From Alphaproteobacteria bacterium (GTDB lineage Bacteria; Pseudomonadota; Alphaproteobacteria; Sphingomonadales; Rhodothalassiaceae), in NCBI GenBank assembly GCA_003694205.1, contig RFKS01000083.1:1-14319 (forward strand): a stretch of DNA of 14,319 nucleotides, written 5' to 3'. The notes beneath the pieces are model-generated. The model did not search any database, was not told where the DNA came from, and saw only the letters and a list, made by a program, of their open reading frames with translations. The position numbers were made by a program, and so were the translations under genes. This document shows positions 1 through 7,126 of this stretch, in pieces (position 1 is the first letter of the stretch; each line of letters begins with the position of its first letter).

Positions 1-607
1 CCGTGAGACTGGTGTACTCGGCCGGCTTGAGGACAACGGTGTTTCCCGCCGCCAGCGCCGGCGCCACCTTCCAGGCGAGCATGAGAAGCGGGAAGTTCCA
101 CGGGATCACCTGACCTACGACGCCGAGCGGCACATGGCCCGGGAGCGCCTGATCGCGAAGCTGCGCCCAGCCGGCGTGGTGATAGAAATGCCGCGCCACC
201 AGCGGGATGTCGATGTCGCGGGTCTCGCGGATGGGCTTGCCATTGTCGAGCGTCTCGAGGACAGCGAGAAAGCGGCTCTGCTTCTGCACGAGGCGGGCCA
301 GGGCATAAAGAAATTTCGCCCGCTCGTGGCCCGAGAGCTTTGCCCATTTGGGAAAGGCCCGCCGCGCCGCGGCGACTGCGCGATCGACATCCGCCTGCCC
401 GGCGACGGCGATCTCGGCGAGCACCTCGCCGGTGGCCGGATTGCGGCTCTCGATGCTGCGCGCCTCACCCTCCGGCGGCGTCCACGCGCCATCGATGAAG
501 AGGTCGAAGCGTTTGCCCTTTGCGGCGATCCATTCGCGCACATAGCCCGCTTCCTCGGGAGCCGGGCCGTAGGACATCTGGTCGAACAGTTCTGCGACGG
601 ATGGCAT
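1..607 (-). CDS. Aldehyde dehydrogenase (NAD(P)-dependent), N-terminal 202 residues, cut by the window edge
   Basis: Reading the minus strand from ATG at 607 gives 202 uninterrupted codons of an aldehyde dehydrogenase superfamily protein. Visible landmarks are the early RNPATGE segment (residues 55-61), DNGKP (121-125), the PWNFP block with the oxyanion-hole Asn171, and VVLKPAE with the cofactor-binding Lys194. The catalytic Glu and Cys would lie beyond the left edge. The start is 8 bp after the deoC stop, and a GGGGTGAG Shine-Dalgarno sequence overlaps that stop, so it is the third gene of deoB-deoC-ALDH. DeoC releases acetaldehyde, so the inferred role is oxidation of acetaldehyde to acetate, or to acetyl-CoA only if it belongs to a CoA-acylating type. 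Nothing visible fixes the substrate. Family assignment is firm; substrate is inferred from context. Confidence 0.93.
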   Translation of the reverse strand, partial: MPSVAELFDQMSYGPAPEEAGYVREWIAAKGKRFDLFIDGAWTPPEGEARSIESRNPATGEVLAEIAVAGQADVDRAVAAARRAFPKWAKLSGHERAKFLYALARLVQKQSRFLAVLETLDNGKPIRETRDIDIPLVARHFYHHAGWAQLRDQALPGHVPLGVVGQVIPWNFPLLMLAWKVAPALAAGNTVVLKPAEYTSLT

Positions 608-615
608 GATATCAC

Positions 616-1650
616 TCACCCCATGGGATGGCGGTTGAGGGCCGAGTAACGACCGGTGACATGGTGCTCGAGCTGACGTTCGATGTCGCCGAGCAGGCGC
701 GAGGCGCCGAAGCGGAAGAGCGCAGGCGAAAGCCAAGCATCGCCCATCTCCTCCTTAACCAGAATGAGATAGGCAATCGCCTCCTTGGCTTTCGAGATGC
801 CGCCGGCGGGCTTGAATCCCACCATATGGCCGGTGCGCTCGTGATAATCCCTGATCGCGCGCAGCATGACCAGCGACACCGGCAGGGTGGCGTTCACCTT
901 CTCCATGCCGGTCGAGGTCTTGACGAAGTCGGCGCCGGCCATCATGGCGACGGTGGCTGCCTTCGCCACCTTGGAGATGGAACCAAGCTCGCCGGTGGCG
1001 AGGATGGCCTTGAGGTGGGCCTCGCCGCAGGCCTCGCGGAAGGCCTTCACCTCGTCATAGAGCGCCTGCCAGTTGTCGGTGAGCACATGCCGGCGCGAAA
1101 TGACGATGTCGATCTCGCGCGCGCCGGCAGCGACCGATTCGCCGATTTCGGCGATCCTGAGGCGAAAGGGCGAGAGACCGGCGGGAAAGCCGGTCGAGAC
1201 CGCGGCCACCGGGATGCCCGAGCCTTCCAGAGCAGCGACCGCGGTCGGCACCATCTCGTGATAGACGCAGACCGCACCGACATGAAGCGGCCGCTTGCCG
1301 AAGCCGAGGGCCTCAAGCAGGTCGGCGCGCACCGGCCGCCGCGCCTTGGCGCACAGTCGGCGAACGCGTCCGGGCGTGTCGTCGCCCGAAAGCGTCGTGA
1401 GGTCGATGCAGGTGACGGCTTTGAGGAGCCAGGCCGCCTGCCACGCCTTCTTCACGGTGCGCCGCTTGGGTAGTGTCGCCACCCGGCGCTCGACCGCGGA
1501 GAGATTGACGCGGATGCTCTCCACCCAGCCCTGATCGAAGGCGGTGCCGGGATTGCGTGCTGGCGCGTTGTGGCCAGGCATGACGGCAGCCGCATGGCTG
1601 GCGTTTCCGCTTTCGATCATTGTCATTCTGGCTTCGGTACCCTGTGTCAT
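616..1650 (-). CDS. deoC: Deoxyribose-phosphate aldolase, long form
   Basis: A 344-aa class I aldolase that splits 2-deoxyribose-5-phosphate into glyceraldehyde-3-phosphate and acetaldehyde in the cytoplasm. The Schiff-base lysine is Lys244 in DFVKTSTG. The second active-site lysine is Lys280 in GFKPAGG, and the catalytic aspartate is Asp181 in EIDIV. At 344 aa it is much longer than the E. coli enzyme (about 259 aa). The extra length is mostly N-terminal (about 75 residues before CIDLTTLSGDD), like the animal-type long DeoC. The start at 1650 is supported by GAGGGAG ending just before the ATG and overlapping the deoB stop; Met9 and Met11 are possible internal starts but lack this. It sits 6 bp after deoB and 8 bp before the aldehyde dehydrogenase, so the three genes are probably translationally coupled. 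Confidence 0.96.
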   Translation of the reverse strand: MTQGTEARMTMIESGNASHAAAVMPGHNAPARNPGTAFDQGWVESIRVNLSAVERRVATLPKRRTVKKAWQAAWLLKAVTCIDLTTLSGDDTPGRVRRLCAKARRPVRADLLEALGFGKRPLHVGAVCVYHEMVPTAVAALEGSGIPVAAVSTGFPAGLSPFRLRIAEIGESVAAGAREIDIVISRRHVLTDNWQALYDEVKAFREACGEAHLKAILATGELGSISKVAKAATVAMMAGADFVKTSTGMEKVNATLPVSLVMLRAIRDYHERTGHMVGFKPAGGISKAKEAIAYLILVKEEMGDAWLSPALFRFGASRLLGDIERQLEHHVTGRYSALNRHPMG

Positions 1651-1656
1651 GCTCCC

Positions 1657-2868
1657 TCACAAAAACGAATGACCGGCATCGAGCGGGTCGAGACCGAAAT
1701 GACCGGCGAGCGTCTGGCCGATATCGGCGAAGCTGTCGCGAATGCCGATGGATCCCCCGTCCAGTCCCGGCCCGAAGGCAAGGATGGGGACGTGCTCGCG
1801 CGTGTGGTCAGATCCTGGAAAGGTGGGGTCGCAGCCATGATCGGCCGTGATGACTGCTATATCGCCGGGCTTCAGCGCGGCTTTGAGCGTGCCAAGTCGA
1901 CGGTCGAAGGCCTCGAGCGCGGCGGCATAGCCGGCGACATCGCGGCGATGGCCGTAGAGCGTGTCGAAATCGACGAAATTGGCGAACAGCAGGCTCCGCT
2001 CCCCAGCCTCATCCATGGCCGCAAGCAGGGCGTCCATCACCGCCTCATTGCCGTGCGCCTTGATCGAGCGGCTGATTCCCGAGCCGGCGAAGATGTCGCT
2101 GATCTTGCCGATGGCGATGACCTCGCCACCGGCCTCCTCGAGCTTGTTGAGGAGAGTCGGCCGATGCGGTGGCGTCGCCAGATCCTTGCGGTTGCCGGTG
2201 CGCACGAATTCACCACGCCGCTCACCGACGAAGGGCCGCGCGATGACGCGGCCGATGCGATAGGCATCGACCAGCCGGCGTGCGATGCGGCAGACCTCGT
2301 ACAGGCGCTCGAGCCCGAAATGGGTCTCGTGCGCAGCGATCTGGAACACCGAGTCGGCGGAGGTGTAGACGATCGGCTTGCCGCTACGGATATGCTCCTC
2401 GCCCAACTCCTCGATGATCACCGTGCCCGAGGCGTGGCAGTTGCCGAGCACGCCCGGAAGCCTGGCCTCGCGGACGAGCGCTTCGACCAGCTCTTCGGGG
2501 AACGAAGGCGCCTCGGGCGGGAAGTAGCCCCAGTCGAACTCCACCGGCAGGCCCATCATCTCCCAGTGGCCGCTCGGCGTGTCCTTGCCGCGGCTGCGCT
2601 CGGCGGCGGCGCCCCAATGCCCCCCCGCTGACGCGGGGGCATCGAGCGGCAAATCACCATCGAGTGCGAGGGCGGCATGCCCGAGGCCCAGTGAGAGAAG
2701 CTCGGGAATCACGAGCGGTCCCGCGCGCAGGCCCTCGCGATCCGCCTCGCCCCGCGCCGCCGCCGCGACAATGTGGCCGAAGGTGTTGGCCCCGGCGTCG
2801 CCGAAGGCGACAGCGTCGGGTGCAGCGCCGACGCCAAAGGAATCCATCACTGCCACGATCGCACGCAT
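1657..2868 (-). CDS. deoB: Phosphopentomutase
   Basis: A 403-aa alkaline-phosphatase-superfamily phosphopentomutase that interconverts (deoxy)ribose-1-phosphate and (deoxy)ribose-5-phosphate, feeding DeoC. Length matches E. coli DeoB (407 aa). The N-terminal [13 protein letters not shown] block carries the metal ligand Asp9. [13 protein letters not shown] holds the Thr97 phospho-acceptor, [14 protein letters not shown] gives Asp302 and His307, and TADHGCDP with SDHTREH gives Asp343, His344 and His355, so the two-metal site is complete. It is the first gene of the minus-strand operon. Upstream of the ATG is GGGAG about nine bases away. It is divergent from the GntR regulator across a 170-bp gap that holds the likely operators. 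Confidence 0.97.
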   Translation of the reverse strand: MRAIVAVMDSFGVGAAPDAVAFGDAGANTFGHIVAAAARGEADREGLRAGPLVIPELLSLGLGHAALALDGDLPLDAPASAGGHWGAAAERSRGKDTPSGHWEMMGLPVEFDWGYFPPEAPSFPEELVEALVREARLPGVLGNCHASGTVIIEELGEEHIRSGKPIVYTSADSVFQIAAHETHFGLERLYEVCRIARRLVDAYRIGRVIARPFVGERRGEFVRTGNRKDLATPPHRPTLLNKLEEAGGEVIAIGKISDIFAGSGISRSIKAHGNEAVMDALLAAMDEAGERSLLFANFVDFDTLYGHRRDVAGYAAALEAFDRRLGTLKAALKPGDIAVITADHGCDPTFPGSDHTREHVPILAFGPGLDGGSIGIRDSFADIGQTLAGHFGLDPLDAGHSFL

Positions 2869-2989
2869 CCCTCGCGCACTCCCAAGCCGATATCCGGAAA
2901 GACCGCCCGCCGCTCCACGCGGGCCGCCGGGCGGGGCAATTTTCTGAGTGTGCGGTCAAAAACCGCCTCTTGTCCACATCGAAGTTGTC

Positions 2990-2999
2990 TTGTTAACAA
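2990..2999. promoter_or_regulatory. Perfect palindrome TTGTTAACAA, candidate operator 1
   Basis: TTGTTAACAA is a perfect 10-bp palindrome in an otherwise GC-rich sequence. Its centre is 22 bp (about two helical turns) from the second palindrome at 3009-3024. Its position between divergent operons, beside a GntR gene, suggests a regulator site; the regulator's identity is inferred. Confidence 0.5.
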
Positions 3000-3008
3000 T
3001 TAGGCGGC

Positions 3009-3024
3009 ATTTTGATACCAAAAT
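3009..3024. promoter_or_regulatory. Inverted repeat ATTTTG-ATAC-CAAAAT, candidate GntR operator 2
   Basis: Six-base perfect arms flank a four-base spacer. The core TTGATACCAA resembles the TGGT-NN-ACCA-like sites known for FadR-subfamily GntR regulators. It ends 14 bp before the ATG chosen for the GntR gene, so binding here would allow autorepression. Its intergenic position also argues against the longer TTG-start reading of that gene. Confidence 0.5.
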
Positions 3025-3029
3025 TCGGC

Positions 3030-3033
3030 GGAG
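3030..3033 (+). promoter_or_regulatory. Ribosome binding site deciding the GntR start
   Basis: GGAG lies five bases before ATG 3039. The alternative in-frame TTG at 3012 has no purine-rich sequence upstream and would place the palindrome at 3009-3024 inside the gene, so 3039 is preferred. Confidence 0.6.
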
Positions 3034-3038
3034 CGGAT

Positions 3039-3818
3039 ATGGCGCGATCATCGATACGACCCGAATCACGGCGTGGCAGCCGCCGGCGCACCGGCACTGA
3101 GGCGGCGACTCGCGAGCCCGCCGACCGTGTTCATAGCGAGATCGCGGACGCCATTCTCGAGCAGCGGCTCAGGCCGGGGACCAAGCTCGGCGAGCAGATG
3201 CTGAGCGACATCTTTGGCGTCAATCGCCCCGTCGTACGACGGGCGCTGATGCGGCTGTCCTACGACCGGCTGGTCGAGATCCGGCCGCATCGCGGAGCCT
3301 ATGTGGCGAGCCCCACGCCCGACGAGGCGCGGCAGGTCTTCGAGGCCCGCCGCGTGGTCGAGGAATGGGTCGTGCGTGCCTGCGTCACGCGTGCCGACGA
3401 GACGGCGCTGCAGCGGCTGGTCCGCCATTGCGAAATCGAGGCCGCGGCGGCGGAAGCGGGCGATCGCGTGCGCTGGATCCGGCTCTCCGGCGAGTTTCAT
3501 ATCGAGCTCGCGCGGGCCGCCGGCAATGAGCGCATCGTGCGCTTTCTCGAGGACATGGTTGCGCAGACCTCGCTCATCATCAGCCTCTATGGCCGCAACG
3601 GCGGCACCCTGTGCTGCAATGACGAGCATCAGCGTCTTGTCGCGGCGATCACCTCACGAGACGCCGAGGCGGCAGTGGCCGGAATGCTCAGGCATCTTGA
3701 TGCCTGTGAGGCCGCGCTCGAATTTCACGAGGAGCAGGAGGCGCAGGATCTGCGTGCCATCTTCAGCGCCTCGCTCCGGCATCGGGACGGTGGCTCAAGA
3801 CACGGCCGCGGCTCCTGA
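3039..3818 (+). CDS. GntR-family transcriptional regulator (FadR/FCD subfamily)
   Basis: A 259-aa cytoplasmic DNA-binding regulator. A basic N-terminal tail is followed by a GntR winged helix (about residues 28-91), with recognition region RPVVRRALMRLS and wing IRPHRGAYV. An all-helical FCD effector domain follows (about 96-230). The FCD metal or ligand histidines are visible as His154 in EFHIELARAAGN, His197 in NDEHQRLV and His219 in RHLDACE. FCD regulators usually bind small carboxylates or sugar acids at this site. Position between deoB and the PNP/malate synthase genes, plus two adjacent palindromes, points to control of both units, probably as a repressor. The effector is unknown; a deoxyribose phosphate, a purine or glyoxylate are possible. 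It is followed after 24 bp by the PNP gene. Confidence 0.92.
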   Translation: MARSSIRPESRRGSRRRTGTEAATREPADRVHSEIADAILEQRLRPGTKLGEQMLSDIFGVNRPVVRRALMRLSYDRLVEIRPHRGAYVASPTPDEARQVFEARRVVEEWVVRACVTRADETALQRLVRHCEIEAAAAEAGDRVRWIRLSGEFHIELARAAGNERIVRFLEDMVAQTSLIISLYGRNGGTLCCNDEHQRLVAAITSRDAEAAVAGMLRHLDACEAALEFHEEQEAQDLRAIFSASLRHRDGGSRHGRGS

Positions 3819-3842
3819 TTCACAATCATACGGGAACAGCAC

Positions 3843-4676
3843 ATGGACAGGCATGACTATGGGGCGGCGCTGGCCGCCATTGGCGCGCGCCACGAGGGAC
3901 CTTTTCCCGCGACGGCACTCATTCTCGGCAGCGGTCTTGGTCGCTTCGCCGAGGCGATGAAGGTCACCGCCGAGATTCCCTATGCGGACATTCCCGGCTT
4001 TCCTGTCTCAACCGTTGCCGGGCATGCGGGGCGGCTCCTCATCGGCACTGCGGCGGGCCTGCCCCTTGCCGCCATGCAGGGTCGCATGCACCTCTACGAA
4101 GGCTATCCGGCGGCGCGGCTTGCGATCCCGATCCGCACCCTCAGGCTGCTCGGCGTCGAGCGCCTGATCATCACCAATGCCGCGGGCAGCCTGCGCAAGG
4201 CGTGGGGGCCGGGCACGCTGATGGCGATTCGCGACCACATCAATCTCTCGGGGCAGAATCCGCTCGCCGGCCCCAATGACGACCGTTTCGGTGCGCGCTT
4301 CTTCGACATGTCCGAGGCCTATGATTCCGCCCTTCGCGCCCGCCTGGCCGTGGCCGCCCGTGCCGAAGGGATCACCCTGCGCGAGGGGGTCTATGCGCAG
4401 GTGCTCGGTCCCAATTTCGAGACCCCGGCCGAGATCCGCATGCTTTCGCGCATGGGCGCCGATGCGGTCGGCATGTCGACGGTGCCGGAATGCCTCGTCG
4501 CACGCCATGCCGGGATGCGGGTGCTCGGTCTGTCCTTGATCACCAATCACGCGGCTGGTATCGCCGGTCACGCGCTCAGCCATGAGGAGACGATGGCCGA
4601 GGGTGACAAGGCCTATGAAATGATGAAACGCCTGTTCCTGCGTTTCTTCCGCGAGTTCGAGGAGGAGTCCGGGTAA
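3843..4676 (+). CDS. punA: Purine nucleoside phosphorylase, trimeric (PNP/MTAP) family
   Basis: A 277-aa enzyme that phosphorolyses purine (deoxy)nucleosides to free base and (deoxy)ribose-1-phosphate. Family motifs are ILGSGLG with phosphate-binding Ser30, VAGHAGRL with His61, QGRMHLYEGY with Arg81, TNAAGSL (111-117), GPNFETPAEIRML with Glu193 and MSTVPE with Ser212. SLITNHAAG carries Asn235. Glu193 and Asn235 match the pair that, in low-molecular-mass PNPs, selects 6-oxopurines such as inosine, guanosine and their deoxy forms. Phosphorylases of the XapA type look similar, so xanthosine cannot be excluded. Its product is the substrate of DeoB, encoded divergently. GGGAA about ten bases upstream supports ATG 3843. 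The stop overlaps the malate synthase start (TAATG). Confidence 0.94.
   Translation: MDRHDYGAALAAIGARHEGPFPATALILGSGLGRFAEAMKVTAEIPYADIPGFPVSTVAGHAGRLLIGTAAGLPLAAMQGRMHLYEGYPAARLAIPIRTLRLLGVERLIITNAAGSLRKAWGPGTLMAIRDHINLSGQNPLAGPNDDRFGARFFDMSEAYDSALRARLAVAARAEGITLREGVYAQVLGPNFETPAEIRMLSRMGADAVGMSTVPECLVARHAGMRVLGLSLITNHAAGIAGHALSHEETMAEGDKAYEMMKRLFLRFFREFEEESG
4661..4667 (+). promoter_or_regulatory. Shine-Dalgarno of malate synthase inside the PNP gene
   Basis: GGAGGAG lies eight bases before ATG 4676, within the last codons of the PNP gene. Together with the one-base TAATG overlap this indicates translational coupling of the two genes. Confidence 0.75.
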
Positions 4677-6268
4677 TGCGAGACGGTCGGATGGAGTGCC
4701 GCTTTCCCTCGGTCCCGGGGGCTGAACGAATTCTGAGCGATGAGGCGCTTGCCTTCGTGGCCGCGCTTCATTCGCGCTTCGGCGAACGCCGTCGCGCGCT
4801 TCTCGCCGAACGTGATCGCCGCCAGGCCCGCTTCGACGCCGGCGAGCGGCCAGACTTTCCAACCGACCACCCCGGACTTTCCGACCCCGAGTGGCGGATC
4901 GCCAGCGTGCCGGACGACCTCAAGGACCGCCGTGTCGAGATCACCGGGCCCGCCGAGCGCAAGATGATGATCAATGCCTTCAATTCCGGCGCCCGCGTCT
5001 TCATGGCGGACATCGAGGATGCGCTATCGCCGACAGCGGAGAACATCATTCGCGCCCAGATCAATCTCTACGATGCGGCGCGGCGGACGATCAGCTACCG
5101 TGACCCTGCGACGGGCAAGGACTATGCGCTTGGCGACAAGATCGCGGTTTTGAAGGTGCGGCCGCGCGGCTGGCATCTCGACGAGGCGCATCTTGTGATC
5201 GATGGCGAACGCGTGGCCGGCGCCTTCGTCGATTTCGGCCTGCACGCCTTTCACAATGCGCAGGCGCTCATCGACGCCGGGTCGGGGCCTTATTTCTATC
5301 TTCCGAAGCTGCAACATCATGAGGAAGCGCGGCTGTGGGCGGACGTCTTCGCCTTCACCGAGGAGTGGCTCGGCCTCGCACCGGGCACGATCAAGGCGAC
5401 TGTGCTGATCGAAACGCTGCCCGGTGCCTTTCATGCCGAGGCCATTCTCTATGAGCTGAGGCAGAATATCGTCGGGCTCAATTGCGGGCGCTGGGACTAT
5501 ATCTTCAGCTACATCAAGACCCATCGCAAGGACCCGGGCGCGGTGCTACCTGACCGCGCGGCGGTGACCATGACAGTGCCCTTCATGCGCGCCTATGCGC
5601 TGCATGTGATCAAGGTCTGCCACCGCCGCGGGGCGCACGCCATCGGCGGCATGGCGGCGCAGATCCCGGTCAAAGGCGACCCAGCGGCGAACGAGGAAGC
5701 GTTCGCCAAGGTGCGCGCCGACAAGGAACGCGAAGCCGGTGACGGTCACGACGGTACCTGGGTCGCGCATCCCGCGCTGGTGCCGGTAGCAAAAGAGGTC
5801 TTCGATCGCCTGATGCCAGCGCCCAATCAGGTCGACCGCCAGCGCGAGGACGTGGTGGTGACGCAGGCCGATCTTCTCACACCGTGCGACGGCCCGAAGA
5901 CGATGGCCGGGGTCAGGATGAACGTCAATGTCGGGATCGGCTATCTCGCTGCCTGGCTCTCGGGACGCGGTGCGGTGCCGCTCCACAATCTGATGGAGGA
6001 CGCGGCCACCGCTGAGATCAGCCGCACCCAGCTCTGGCAATGGCGGGCTACCGGGACCCGGCTCGACAGCGGTGAGACGGTCGATGCGGCGCTCATCGAT
6101 GCCGCCTTCCATGCCGAGGTGGAGGCGCTGCGGGAGGCACTCGGCGAGGAAGCGTTTGCGGTCGGTCACTACGGCGCGGCGGCGGACCTCATGCGCGAGC
6201 TGGTGCAGGCCGACGAGCTCGCCGACTTCCTCACCAGCGTCGCCTATGAGCGCCATTTCGCCGACTGA
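4676..6268 (+). CDS. aceB: Malate synthase A
   Basis: A 530-aa enzyme (E. coli AceB is 533 aa) that condenses glyoxylate with acetyl-CoA to malate. Hallmarks are FNSGARVFMADIEDA (102-116) and LKVRPRGWHL with Arg162. TVLIETLPGAF holds Glu246 and NCGRWDYIFSYIKT holds Asp274, giving Mg2+ and glyoxylate ligands. MAGVRMNVNVGIGYLAAWL is followed by PLHNLMEDAATAEISR with the catalytic-base Asp442. It overlaps the PNP stop by one base (TAATG), with GGAGGAG inside the PNP end, so it is genuinely co-expressed with nucleoside phosphorolysis. This is unusual: aceB is normally with aceA. Acetyl-CoA from deoxyribose-derived acetaldehyde, or glyoxylate from purine-ring breakdown, could explain the pairing. 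No isocitrate lyase is in the window. Confidence 0.97.
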   Translation: MRDGRMECRFPSVPGAERILSDEALAFVAALHSRFGERRRALLAERDRRQARFDAGERPDFPTDHPGLSDPEWRIASVPDDLKDRRVEITGPAERKMMINAFNSGARVFMADIEDALSPTAENIIRAQINLYDAARRTISYRDPATGKDYALGDKIAVLKVRPRGWHLDEAHLVIDGERVAGAFVDFGLHAFHNAQALIDAGSGPYFYLPKLQHHEEARLWADVFAFTEEWLGLAPGTIKATVLIETLPGAFHAEAILYELRQNIVGLNCGRWDYIFSYIKTHRKDPGAVLPDRAAVTMTVPFMRAYALHVIKVCHRRGAHAIGGMAAQIPVKGDPAANEEAFAKVRADKEREAGDGHDGTWVAHPALVPVAKEVFDRLMPAPNQVDRQREDVVVTQADLLTPCDGPKTMAGVRMNVNVGIGYLAAWLSGRGAVPLHNLMEDAATAEISRTQLWQWRATGTRLDSGETVDAALIDAAFHAEVEALREALGEEAFAVGHYGAAADLMRELVQADELADFLTSVAYERHFAD

Positions 6269-6325
6269 GGCGCACTCCGGATAACGGTTTGCCCGGCCCA
6301 CCCTGCCACGCGCATGGAACTCCTT

Positions 6326-6347
6326 GCCCCTGCGTCGCGAGAGGGGC
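6326..6347. terminator. Possible bidirectional hairpin between aceB and tetR
   Basis: GCCCCT and AGGGGC pair around a ten-base loop. A longer-range pair, CTTGCCC (6323-6329) with GGGCAAG (6365-6371), encloses it. Both genes converge on this 105-bp gap. There is no clear U-tract on either strand, so a terminator role is only suggestive. Confidence 0.3.
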
Positions 6348-6373
6348 CATCGGTCCATTCCGAAGGGCAAGCG

Positions 6374-7033
6374 CTACCGGGCCGTGCGCGGCGGGTAGAT
6401 GGCGAGGAACTGTCGCACGCTGCGTGCCACATGGTCCGTAATCAGTGCCTCGTCGACCGGGCCAAGGAGTCCGAGCACGGCCTGCAGGAAAAGATCGCCG
6501 CGGAGCAGGGTGCAAAAGGTGGCGCAGCCCTCGGCCGGGTCCGGGCAATCGATGAGTCCGGTTTTCGCCGCCCGGCGGATCGGTTCCTCGATCGCCTGCA
6601 TCAGCCGCGCCGGGCCCTCCTCGAAAAAGAGTGCGACCATCTTGGGGTGGCTGGAAGCGTTGGCGGCGAGGATGCGGAACATCGCCGCCGCCTCGGCGGA
6701 AAGAATGAGCCGCATATATTGCCGGCCCATGGTCTCGAGCATCTCCGCAAGCGGCTGCGCGTGGGCATGGCGGATCGGGTGTTGCGGAAAATAGGCGGAG
6801 ACGCGGTCGGCGATGACCGCGCGGAAAAGACCTTCCTTGCTCTTGTAGTGGCCGTAGACGGTCTGTTTCGAGACACCCGCTGCCGCCGCGATATCGTCCA
6901 TCGACGTGCGCTCGAAGCCCTGGCTCAGGAACAATCCCGCAGCCGCCTCGAGGATTGCGCGCGCCTTGTCGTGGCTGCGCCGCCGGCCGCGGCGCGGCTT
7001 CTCCCCGATCTGGCTTGGTGCATTGCCTTGCAT
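6374..7033 (-). CDS. TetR/AcrR-family transcriptional repressor of the RND operon
   Basis: A 219-aa regulator. After a basic N-terminal tail (PRRGRRRS), a TetR_N helix-turn-helix spans about residues 24-70: ILEAAAGLFLSQGFERTSM, DDIAAAAGVSKQTVYGHY and KSKEGLFRAV. The C-terminal two-thirds is a helical ligand-binding and dimer domain resembling the AefR-type TetR_C group (FRILAANASSHPKM, FFEEGPARLM). It is divergent from the adaptor-RND operon across 93 bp, the usual layout for a local repressor released by an efflux substrate. The ATG at 7033 is the first good start; no strong Shine-Dalgarno is visible. Ligand unknown. Confidence 0.93.
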   Translation of the reverse strand: MQGNAPSQIGEKPRRGRRRSHDKARAILEAAAGLFLSQGFERTSMDDIAAAAGVSKQTVYGHYKSKEGLFRAVIADRVSAYFPQHPIRHAHAQPLAEMLETMGRQYMRLILSAEAAAMFRILAANASSHPKMVALFFEEGPARLMQAIEEPIRRAAKTGLIDCPDPAEGCATFCTLLRGDLFLQAVLGLLGPVDEALITDHVARSVRQFLAIYPPRTAR

Positions 7034-7059
7034 TTGTCACTAAACTCTTAGCAAAAGAT

Positions 7060-7108
7060 CGAATCTTAAATATTGGACTGGGCCGTCTAGTTTGATATAC
7101 AGGATTCG
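7060..7108. promoter_or_regulatory. Separated inverted repeat CGAATC ... GATTCG around the RND promoter
   Basis: CGAATC (7060-7065) and GATTCG (7103-7108) are exact inverted copies that flank the -35 to -10 region at 7073-7101. Between them is an imperfect dyad, TGGAC-TGGGCC-GTCTA, at 7074-7089 covering the -35 end and spacer. Either could be the TetR site. Arms are short, so chance occurrence is possible. Confidence 0.3.
7073..7101 (+). promoter_or_regulatory. Sigma-70-type promoter of the adaptor-RND operon
   Basis: TTGGAC (7073-7078) and TATACA (7096-7101) are separated by exactly 17 bp, in an AT-rich gap within GC-rich DNA. The predicted transcription start is near 7108, just upstream of the adaptor start at 7127. 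Confidence 0.6.
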
Positions 7109-7126
7109 TCCGGCAACGGCAAGTCA

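Larger units (their letters stand above)
2869..3038. promoter_or_regulatory. Divergent control region between deoB and the GntR gene
   Basis: This 170-bp non-coding gap must hold the promoters of both the deoB-deoC-ALDH and the gntR-PNP-aceB transcription units. The deoB-proximal half is very GC-rich, and the half next to the GntR gene is AT-rich with two palindromes (2990-2999 and 3009-3024). A further small inverted repeat, GCGGT-CAAAA-ACCGC, lies at 2952-2966. I could not pick out a convincing sigma-70 hexamer pair for either direction, so exact promoters are not called. Confidence 0.7.

Noticed and set aside
1570..2631. 353-codon plus-strand frame over deoB
   Set aside because: It is antisense to intact deoB with all metal ligands present; the frame is a shadow of GC-rich codons.
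2952..2966. GCGGT-CAAAA-ACCGC as a terminator or operator
   Set aside because: Arms are only five bases, no T-tract follows, and it lies upstream of both genes, so a terminator makes no sense; too weak to call as an operator.
3012..3038. TTG start giving a longer GntR protein
   Set aside because: No ribosome binding site, and it would make the palindrome coding; ATG 3039 with GGAG is better.
4008..4862. 284-codon minus-strand frame over the PNP/aceB junction
   Set aside because: It runs antisense across two certain genes and shows no domain.
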